This document shows, piece after piece, positions 42,833-54,200 of a stretch of 64,000 bases of DNA (positions are counted from its first letter, which is position 1; each line of letters opens with the position of its first letter). The DNA is taken from positions 1-64,000 of the forward strand of contig WNNJ02003522.1 in NCBI GenBank assembly GCA_012934845.2, in the 5' to 3' direction. The notes below the pieces were generated by a model. The model was not told the origin of the DNA, did not search any database, and saw nothing but the letters and a program-made list of their open reading frames with translations. The position numbers and the translations under genes were made by a program. This DNA comes from Pomphorhynchus laevis (lineage: Eukaryota; Acanthocephala; Palaeacanthocephala; Echinorhynchida; Pomphorhynchidae).

Positions 42833-44474
42833 ATATATAATATTTCACATTGCTTTTAGATACAAAAGTTCAAAATTTGTTGTATTAAATATCTACCTGA
42901 AAAAAATCTAACATATTTTTATTAAACGTAATCAGTGTATACTTTCAGTATTATGGGTAGTTTGCGCTTGTTTCTTCGAACTCAAAATTCAATAGCGGGT
43001 GTCTTTCGATGCGCCTACAGGACGCCGGGGAAAGAGGGAAGAGGAAAAGGTGGAAAGGTGAAAATGGGAAGGAAGAACGAGGGAAGGGAAAAGGCTGGAA
43101 ATAGGAACAGGGATTCTGCTCGATACCTCAACAGTATCGAGCAGAATAAAAAAAGTCATCAAAATTTCAATAATAACAATGACTGCACATGGATATCAAC
43201 TTAAAATTAGGAAACAAACTATAGATTACAAATTTGAATCGGAATGAGACATTCTTGTGGAAATAATTATTTTCGTATCTAAATGCCATTTCCAGAAAAA
43301 AGAAATTGAATATTTCTTTGATATTTCGTTCGCTAACCGCGGACATTTTCAAGAAGTATCTGAAGTAACAATGACTGCACAGGTATATCAACTTAAGATA
43401 AAATTTTGGTACTCAAAAGGTACAGGTTTAACAACATGACATCATAATTACTTGGCGCCATTCCACACCTTGTTACTACTTCATTGTAAGTACAGACCGA
43501 GTTCCAAACGAGAATATTTTGCATATGTAATGTTACTTTGGTGAAAATTAAATGTACTTATGTAAGTTTGAGATTCGTGAAAACGATATAAAACCTTTTT
43601 CAAATATGCAATGATTACTTAATGTATTCATTAATTTTTATGCTGATTTGTTTAATTTAATTCACTCTCTATTGATTATATTTGGATTTGTCTAACATCT
43701 AAGTCATCGTTCATGCTCGCGATCAATTTTGTCTGATGTGAATTCAAATAACTTGTTCAAAGTTACGCCAGGTGATGCGGTACGATTGTTCTCCATTCAT
43801 GATGTGAAGCGTTCGCTGATGAATATCAAATCATCTAGATATATATGCTCCCAACTCATCCTCTTAAATATATTTAAATAACTTGGCAGATAATACATGT
43901 ATACACGATATTCGTAGCATAGATTTACTCTTCTCGTTTACCAGAAGAGTGGAACCAATTTGTTGTTAGGCCTATATACAAAATGAGTGATAGAACTTTA
44001 GCTAAAACTATAAATGCGTCAGTTTAACTTGTTATGTATCTAGCTAAGGATTCGTTAAAATTGCAATAACAGTTGAAATTATATGCATTATGCTTTTACT
44101 GTTTTGAAGACAGGTAAAAAATGGAATTTAATGGTAGAACCTTATATGCCTTGGTACGGCATATCTCAGTTCCTAGATTTCTACACTACAATCTCCTTGA
44201 TCGTTTCTAAAGGTAATGGATCAATCTCGCCTGCAGTGGAAAATATCATAATTAATTTAATTATTACTTATTAAATTGTGTGAATGTGTATCAATTTACT
44301 CAAGTATATGAATATTCACATATCTGCTACGAATTATCGGATGTTGTTTATAAATTTTAAATTTATAAATTTATAATTTCACATATTGCTATAAATAGCT
44401 TTTATCTATACCATTTCATAGTTTATATTTCAATTTCGTTAAGATTCATGTGCATACGTTCTGATTTTCTCACA
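42833..44474. other. Spacer between cathepsin L-B and the ceramidase-like gene
   Basis: Holds a purine-rich GGGAAAGAGGGAAGAGGAAA stretch (about 43026-43105), a 14-bp-arm hairpin at 43113-43147 (ATTCTGCTCGATAC arms) and a short direct repeat, AACAATGACTGCACA, at about 43176 and 43367. No gene is recognised. A 63-codon open frame at 44083-44274 has no known features. Confidence 0.45.
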
Positions 44475-45210
44475 TTATATTTATGGTGATACATTAAGAT
44501 GTAAGGCAACCAATTGGCCACCAAACGAATCCGATATGATTAAAGAACGAGTAATTAATCTTAACTTACCAGCCGAAATTAGATGGAGAGAAATAATGAT
44601 GGAACACAAGCCGGTGTATTTAAGCATTGTTAACGAAATTAAAAATCATTTTGTTAAAGAATATAATATCGACAGCGAATATTTTTCACGATTTGAAAAT
44701 AATGTGGTAAGGTCACTGAAGCCAGCCATACCGCAAGAATATCAAATAGAAATTAAAGGTATAGCCAATACTGTAGGCATTCATGAATCATACGTAATTA
44801 TTACTTCTATCGTATTTGATTTTCTTTCTCTTTGTACATCCGTCATACAGTATGATCGCATTATTAACGATGTAATTCACATTAGAAACTTAGATTTTGG
44901 AATTTTGCACGGATTGAAAGAAGATCAAGTTCTGCATATTCTCAAAACTATGCTACAACCGTTAATGATATCTGTAAATTTCACTTTTAACGGTGAAGTA
45001 ATGTATAGGTCCATTCATTACGCTGGTTCCATAGGATCACTAACTGGAGTTAGCATTGGCCGCTTTGCCGTATCCATGAATGTACGAAATGCAATAGAAG
45101 GGAGTTTTGTTGGACTTATGGAATTATTGAAAAGTAAAAAAATTAATCAGTCATTTGCTTCTATTATGGTACGAGAAACCCTATCAAATCATTTACTTGA
45201 TTACGATAAA
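44475..45210 (+). CDS. Ceramidase-like upstream exon (nucleophile Cys)
   Basis: The open frame from 44536 (first Met) runs to a stop at 45229-45231. Upstream in-frame residues GDTLRCKATNWPPNE extend the family similarity, so the exon starts before that Met. The 3' boundary is inferred, not seen as a standard GT. Confidence 0.75.
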
Positions 45211-48200
45211 GCAATAAAATACGCATTATGAATACTCAGTATATAAATAATTAAATTAAGCATTTATTTAGCCATTATCTAATACATGGATGATGTACTG
45301 ATGAGTCATTGTGATGACGAAACGGTATCTAATACTGTTATCATCCTTCGTTCGAGCCTGGCTTAAATGACTGTTAACATAATTCACGTGAAATGATATC
45401 GTTTGAGAAACTTTCATATTTATTAGATAAATATTAGATATTTATATTAGATAAATAATATTTTATTAGATATTTATATTTACTCGACTACACTTGATAG
45501 CTAGGAAGCAATATAAACTTTGATGAAATCCACATAATCTCTGGCAAGAATCAGGGACATGAAATTAAATTTTTTAATAGACATCCGCCTTGATGGCAGC
45601 CGTGAAAACAATTAGTTTTAAATCATATTTGGCAACATATATGTAATAAGTTTAGACAAGAACATGTTGATAACCACCAATCTTATCCCTTAACTAATAA
45701 ACAATAAATTACCTTACCAATTATAATAATTATTATTTAAATTATTATAATTTAAATAATGTTTGGCTACATATACAAGTACTCTAATCTTATATTTATT
45801 AATGCCCATTGTAGCCTTTCAACATGATACGGACAACATACATGTACTTCTTTATCTTCAGTGTTTGTTCAGATCGTTACGGAGTTTGCCTAGAACGTGG
45901 CCGACGAATGTAGTCGCCTTTCGCGAAGTTCATTGAGACAGAATTTCATAATGTTGATGCGACGAGTTTTTTTCGGCTGGTTTGTCACAGTCTATTGTCA
46001 ATCCTCCTTTCTCAACACGGGCTTGGGACCGGCCATGACGGAGGCATGTACTTAATTTAAGCAAATAAAAATACTTTAGCATTCATTTCATCAGAGTCAT
46101 TAAGTAGAGTTTGCATCAATAGTCACTTGCTCGACTTTCTAGCTTCACAATTGCTCTGGAAAATAGTTTGTTTGAATCGATTGTATGGAGGGTCAGCAGA
46201 TAGCGAAGCAATTTATTTGAGTGACATGTTGGAAAGGATAAAAATGAAAGAGGTGAAAAATTAGTGGGCTTTAAATTGACAAAAATTACATCGGCGATAA
46301 TTCGAACGGTCGTGGTATGAGATAAGGATTGTGCTGAACTTGTCGTCATAAATGTGTATATAGTCTCGGACGATCAGTGTTATTTTAGTAGTGTTTGATT
46401 TATAAAGATAAAGATTTTCTTAAATAACCAATCTTAGTGTTATATAACAACTAAAAAATAAAAAAAAGAAACTTGTATCAAAAATACAGGAATAAAAAAT
46501 GTAGTTAACCAGTCGCGATTCAGGTCTTCACCAATCTTTAAAGCATCAGGTCCAGCGGTATCTGAGCCCCCCAGCCAATCCAACACGCCGCCATTTGACT
46601 TATGCCGGAGTAGTAGTTAGTAGCTACAACGGTATAAGTGTATGTGGTAGAAGCTACTACCGGAGTAGAAGCTAATAGCGGCTGCGGTCATTTCGTGGTC
46701 GATTACAAGGAATTTAGTTTTAAATTATTATGTATTATTTGAATAAAGGTGTCTCAGAGAAACTATTTACATGGGTTTAATCAAACGTGATTGTTACAAT
46801 AGGCGTGGAATGAATTTTGATGATATGTAAAGGTCTTTTTGATGAAACACCATTTACATGCATCTAATTGCTAAATATTGCATTACAATATTGTTATATG
46901 TTAATATTATAATATATATTTAGCATGGCATTAAAGAATCGATAAGTGACGTGTAAGGATATACTTGAAAGTTTTAGATGGGCGTAGGTGGTACATAATA
47001 CTTTACATGCTTTTGTTCTAAGTGGATTCGATCGAAATAACCATGTGGAGGTAAGGTAAACGCCAAAATATTTACAAGAGTTGATGAACTCGATGGGTCT
47101 GCAATCAAACGAAGGTATATCGAAATTGGCAGGGTGGCCACCAAGGCGGAATTTTTGATTTTGGTCTTTTGAATGTTAACAACGAGGCCGCTTTATTGCA
47201 TCTATATTTTTACCGGACATTTTTTTGACAATCTTAAGCTTACGGAACTAAATTTTATCCAAAAATTTATGATTTTGATTTTAAACAAATCAAAAATTCA
47301 AAGATATTATTAAAATATAAAATTTAATATATAGATCAAAAAAATCATTAAAATAAATTTAAACAATTAAGCGACAAAAATTTATGAATGGATAATAAAC
47401 AATATGTTTTGTATTACAATAAGATAATCAGATAATCAAATTTCATCAAAGGAAATGCGTCATTAACATGTATTTGGCCCCTCTGTTATGTTGAGTCGAG
47501 GAATAGGGACCGAAACCTGATAACATAGCAGTTCCTCCTAATGACCTCTAATTCTTATACTGATACATTGTATTTGATTTATTAGTCAATTCATAAAAAT
47601 GGACATTTATTTTAAATTTCAATTTTCAATTTTAAATTTTATAAATATGAACTGTATAAAATATTATATAATTATTTGCTATTTATCTTTATTTTTGATT
47701 TATATATTGTATAAAATACGTAGGTTCAGTTATCTGATCTAATTATTCAAGCAATTTTATAAAACCAACAAATGTTTACTAAATACAGAATACGGATCAT
47801 CTACTAATCACAAACACCTGTTAACTACCAATATATTTATTGGTTGTATGCAGTAACAAAAGATTGAAAATGTTTTAAATGCTAAATAAGCCCTCTCAAA
47901 ATGATTTATAAAATCATATAGACCGAGTATGTGTATTTATTATAACAAGCTGGGTAATAATTAAAGCTTAATATGCTGGTAATAATACGATTTTTGTATG
48001 CTTTACATAATATAATATTGTATGTATTTTACATCTAATATAATGTATTTTATATAATACGTTATATTGTATGTATTTATAATGTAAAATTATTATATGT
48101 ATAATTATAACATTAAATAATATTAAAATTAGTGGTAAATCTTTTATTTGGTCGATGATGCGTTATTAAGGTGAGGTGATAACCCCTCAGTCTATTCGAC

Positions 48201-51200
48201 TAACGAATTTTGAATATTTTTCTACAAATATGTTCTGTGTTCTCTTTGTCCTGTGAGAGCCTGCCACACGAACAATAGATATGATATCTTTATAGACTTT
48301 TCAACCCTAACAACGCCTAGTGCTGCGAATCTTGATGTAAATTGAAGCTGTCGAGTTGTAGGTACGAGGTGTGTGACTTTGTGCAAAACATTTTCATATA
48401 AATTCATCTCAATTCTATTCTGAGAAAAGCAAGCAGGAAATGCATTTATCATCAAAGATAAAATATATGCATTATATACCAGTCTAAAACTAGACGGGCC
48501 AAGCTGACCAACAGTCCTTCTGAGACTCCCTATAATTCGTTGACATTTATTAACTATGTGAATGATATGAAATTAGGAGACGTTGTCGATCACATCACAA
48601 TTTATATTATATGATGATCTAAACGATGGTGGTCCACTGTTCATATGTTTTGATTTTCAGGATGCAAAACCAACTCTCGTTAACGTAAGCTCACCGTTTT
48701 CCATGGATAAACAATTAATCTAAATGGAAGTTGATTTGTATGTGTTTATGTATTTCAGCAAGTGTTTAGAATGGCTTTTTGATGAATTGCAGAAAGAATA
48801 TAAAACACCTGAGTTTGCAGCACTCAAGTGACATTGCCCGATTTCGTGTTTTCTTGTACTCGTTCCAAGACCAGTTTTCTACTTTAAATTCACTGTCAAT
48901 TCTGTCTCTTAATTTGATGACTTGTTTGATGTATGAATCAAACCAAATATGGGTAGTGTAGGATTTTATAGAACTTTTAAATAAACTTTTGCGAAGTTGA
49001 TTTAAAAAATTCACAGAAATAGTCTATGCGAATCAAATATGGGTTAGGCCATTGCATGTCACGAATGGGTTGTCGCATACTTGCATAATCCGCTTTGAAA
49101 TCATTTATTGCCAACTTAGATGCTTGAGATAATTTAGAGGAACCTATAGAAAGCACAATACTAATCGCACAATGATCACTATGATCTATAGGAGGTCTTA
49201 GAGAGATCCCAGAAATCAAAGAATTCTCTCTAGATAAGCAAATGTCCAGATTGTATGATAATTGCTTTTTTCTTCTGGTAACTTTATAAACATGTTGAGT
49301 AAAATTAAGATCGTTGAACACATCAAGAAGATTTTCAAATTATATGTCACAACCACGTGTCGAAGAATTGAGATTTCGGTCAATATGAGGCATATTGAAG
49401 TCCTCTAAGACTATAACCGGATATGTGCATTTTAAATGGTATCGTAATGAAATGATAATATTATCAGTTTCTGACCGTGTTGATCGGTAAAATAGACCAA
49501 TTTTTAGTTTTTGTTTATCTGGAGTAGATATTAATACACATATGTACTCATTGAATGCTTCATCTGGCATAGTACTCTTTTCTACGTTAGTTAACGGTTG
49601 CTTGACATATAATATGACTCCACCGCCTTTTGAGAAGGTTCGATCTGCTCGCGCGACAAAATAACCAGGAATGGAAATTTCGCTGTTAGGAATATTTACG
49701 TGAAGCCAAGTTTCGCTCAATGCTATGAGGTTTGGGTGCAGTGTATTAGCAAAACATAATATCTCGTCAAATTTGTTACCAATACTTAAGCAGTTAGATA
49801 ACATAATATAAATGTTATTCAGTGAGTTATGCTAAGGGCGGTGCGTCTCTGTAGGACATGAAATAGAAAGAAACTTTATGCTTTTGCTACAAGAGTCTGT
49901 GCGGCGGAAAGCGCCTATACAGCAGTTAGGCTGATTCCATTTTGAGTTCTTTAATGAAAATCAAACATCGCGGACTTTAATCTATCTCTATCTTCATGGC
50001 TAAGATCATGTTAAGTCTGATACTGAAACCTATTAACTTAAAATAGTTCCTAATGATCTGACTGCAAGTCTCTGAACTATCAGCAACAATTTTCAAATGC
50101 CTTAATTGGCCGTTGTCAAGCATTTTTCATATACGAAAAAGATGCATATCCTACCCATTATTTTATCTATCAGAGGAGATAACGGTTGAAAGAACTTGCT
50201 TTACAGAGTCAACATCTAGCTTAATCCGAACTAAACTATTATGGATGCGTGATTCGCCTAAGTTCGCAATTATAAAACAAATATTCCGATCGAATGTTCT
50301 GCGATAATATCGTTTCTCGTATGTGCCTACAAGAGTATTCGTGCAATCGGATGCTTATGTGATTTTTCACAGATATTATCTGAGCTAGAGTGTATATGTA
50401 ATTGAAGTGTTTAATTAACTGCCGATAATGTTGTCTTGTGTAGTATTCATGCGATTGAGTACAGATAGAATGATTATCCTACTTTTTATCGAAAGGTTGC
50501 AGTTTTGCTTGGATGTATGATTTTGTGTGATAAGGTAATCTCGATATTGAGGTGGACTCAGGTTGAGTCCATCTCAATATCAGGTGGATTATCTTAGTTG
50601 TTAAAATAACGTTTTGCTTGTGATGTAATTTGATCCGATATTACGGCAGTAATAACAGATTTGCATTTATCTTTGTGTGCGAATGAGGTGTGGAACATAT
50701 GTGAACATCTTATTATAATATTATTACATCATCGCATTATTATAATGAGGTGTGGACAAGATATTATAATTGTTGAGAACACAGTCATGGTGAATACTTG
50801 TATCATTGTCATCGTTATTGTAACATCTCCGAACAACCGATTCAACATTCCAGTAACATCTCCGATCACCGTATCAACATTCCACTAATAATCTACATCC
50901 TTCCATCAAAATCATTTCCAGTAACATTTCCGAAAGAAAATGTTACCCTCTCCCTAAGAAACAATCGCTTGACCCCTCCCTTTTTCTAGCTATCGACCTA
51001 TTTCACTACTTCCTACTCTTTCTAAGCTCTTAGAACGCCTCATCTTAATACAGATCAACGCTTATATCCTCTGATCCATTCTGTACCATCCTTTACAATC
51101 CGCTTTTCGCTCTAATCACTCCACAGATATCGCCTGCATAAAAGTTTACAACGACTTACTCATTTCTTGAGACAAGGCTCTATATAGTGTACTCATCTCC

Positions 51201-54200
51201 CCCAACCTCTCCTCCGCCTTCGACATTGTTGATCACTCCGTCCTCCTTTCTCGACTTCGTTATGATTACGAATTTTCTTCCTCCTCCGTAGCATGGTCTG
51301 CCTCATATCTATCCGACCGTTCATTTCGCGTCTGTTCTAATTCATCATCCTCCTCTCCCATCCCTAATTTTTGCGGGGTCCCACAAGGTTCAGTCCTAGG
51401 CCCCATGCTTTTCTCTCTTCTGCTTGGCGATCTATCTCCGTTTATCAAACATTACTCCTTTTACGTCATGCAATACGCCGATGACATCCTCATCTATGAT
51501 CATGCACCCGCACATCGCATACACGACATCGGTATTTCTGCCTCGAACTGTCTTTATTCTATCTACGAACGTCTCTCCAATCTCCATCTCGTTCTAAACC
51601 CCGACAAGTCTAAAATTGTGTGGATCCTCCCCCGTAAACCAAACTTATCTCCTCCCACTGTATCTTTTGCCTCATCGATCATCTCAATAGTACACAATCT
51701 CACTTTCTTAGGCTTCCATTTTGATTATCACCTTTCCCTTAAACCCTTCGTCCCTGACAAGGTCAGCTCGTCTAACTTAATTCTCCGTGACATCCGCCGT
51801 ATCCGGCTCCTTATTGACTTCCCTTCTTGTATGTCTATTTTTTTGTCGCTTCTTTTCGCTAAAATCGATTACTGCCTTAGCCTCTTCGCCAATTCTCCAA
51901 AATCCATCATCATACCCCTACAACGCATCATCAACTCCGCCGTTCGAGTGGCCTTTCGTCTCCGTCGCTTCGACCACATATCCACATATATTGGCCGACT
52001 CTCCTGGCCTACCATTCACATCCGCATCAAACTCCGCCTTCTTCTTGTAACTTTTCGTCTCATCGCTGTCGGCTCCCCGTCGTTTATCAACCTACCTTTC
52101 TTAGACGACACTCGCCCCACCTCGCTATCGCTGCGTTCCCGTCATACCCTCTTACTCCACGTTCCTAATTACTCCAACAACCATGGTCTCTGATCCTTCC
52201 TCGTCGCCGCCTCACTCGCCTGGAATCAACTCCCTCTCGACTTCAGCCGCGCTCCCTCCTTTATCACATTCATACACCTTCTACGTGCACACCTTCTCAA
52301 CACATGATTTACATTTATGTTTTGTTGTGGTCATGTAAGCGTGCGCTGGCACGCATTTGCCACGTTAAAATAAATCTTTTTTAAACTGATTCAAGACTCC
52401 ACTCCTGTCACACATGCCCCAACCTATCTTAATTATCCTTACTCTACCTCACACGTATTAATTCCAAATAATTTACATCATTCCTTCAAAATCATATCCA
52501 GTCACATCTCTGATCAACCGATTCAACACCCCGCTCCTGTCACACTTGCTCCAACCAATATTAATTCTCTATCAAGCACCCCTGTCATTTCCACTTCTAG
52601 ATGCTCATCTGTCTCGACTCCTACGAGCTCTGTCCGTCCACCACTTCCACGAAATCGTTTTCCTTCGCGCGATCGCTGTATTATCATATCAAACTTAAAG
52701 CTTTTCGAATCTGCTTCTCCACAATCTTGCCTCGATAATGATGTATCTGCTTTCAGTAAGATAACCCATCCCTCATTAATAATATCTCTCCTGTATCCTG
52801 TATTCGTTTAAACAAATTCACTAAATTCAATCATATCAGTCCTCCACTCTTAAAAATCGATTTCCGACATAGTTCACATGCCTCTTCGGTACAATCCTAA
52901 AGTTTTAAACTTCTTACCACTTCATCTACTTGTATCTTTTCTGAGCGCTCTCTCTATATGATATTGCCCAGCTCAATTCAGCTCGCATGTAGAAACATCG
53001 ACGTGAAACAAACGGTGAGTCATCTCTATCAATCTGTAAAATCAACGGAAATTTTCACGTCTTACGCATAGGCCAATATTCCGACGGCGTCCCGTCTCTC
53101 CCCAGTATTCTTTGCCAGTCAATCTCGCTTCTGAACATATTTTTCGACTTAGTCTTTTTAACATTCGCTTCATTCTTCATAAAGTTAATCTGCTCCTTGA
53201 TATCTTCGATCAATTATCTCTCGATATTCTCTGCATTACTGAATCCTGGCACTCTGATTCCGACGATCTTGCTATTCGTCGTCTATGTCGCTTTGGTTGT
53301 TCTTTAGATTGATCAGCTCGTCCAATTGCCTCTTTCACGTCTACTGCTTGTAACCATGGCAGTATTGTTGCCAATGCTCGTCACCCAATGTCTCTAAGTA
53401 AAATTGACGTTATCATCCGTTACACTTCGTTCGAACTATTTATATGCAGATTATCAACTCCTTTCCCTCTGGAACTTGTGATTGTATACCATCCAGGTTC
53501 AATTGCCGCCTCACGTATGTTCTTTAACGACCTTGCAGATCTTATATATCACTCCTTCATTTGTTCTCAATGACTTTAACATTCGTCTTGATCGCCGGCT
53601 GACTCTAACTCTATCACTTTAACTAATATTTTTTCTGATTTTTACTATAAATTACTTTCAACAAGCCCAAATTATATTCTCGGGTGTGTTCTCGACATAA
53701 CTGATGTTCCTAACTGCTTCAATGACTATACCTCCTTGTTAATTACTGATCCTGGTTTGTCCGATCATTTCCTTGTCACTCTTACTCCTACTCGTCCCCA
53801 TCCTTCTTTCCCCGCCTCCACCATTATCCACACAAAGTCGACCCTGGAAACTTCTCGATATCCCTATTCTCTGCACAGCCTTACACAATTCTTCACTCTT
53901 TTCAATTCCTCTTAACTATCTCTCTCCCGATGATCTCTGCATTCTGTTTGATTCTGAACTTACGCCGATCCTCAATAACCTTCTGCCCATCCGACTCCGT
54001 CGTTCTCTGCGCTTGCGCCATGCTCCCTGGTTCGATTCTGACTAGAGTCTTTCTAAGCGTCCACTCCGACACTCCTTTCGTGTGTATAATCGCTTTCTTA
54101 AACGTTCCCCCAACTCACTCACTCCAAATCTTCGTGATTCCTACTTTTCTCTACGACGTTCACATCTCATTCTTATACGTACTAAACGTACTCTCTTTTG

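Noticed and set aside
42935-43030. Short frame with MGS...IAGVFR, loosely like ribosomal protein L8 N-terminus
   Set aside because: Only a few residues agree and the rest is purine-rich simple sequence.
47450-47530. GTC...GACCGAAAC inside an 8-bp stem, considered as a hammerhead
   Set aside because: CUGAUGA is absent and stem III does not form.
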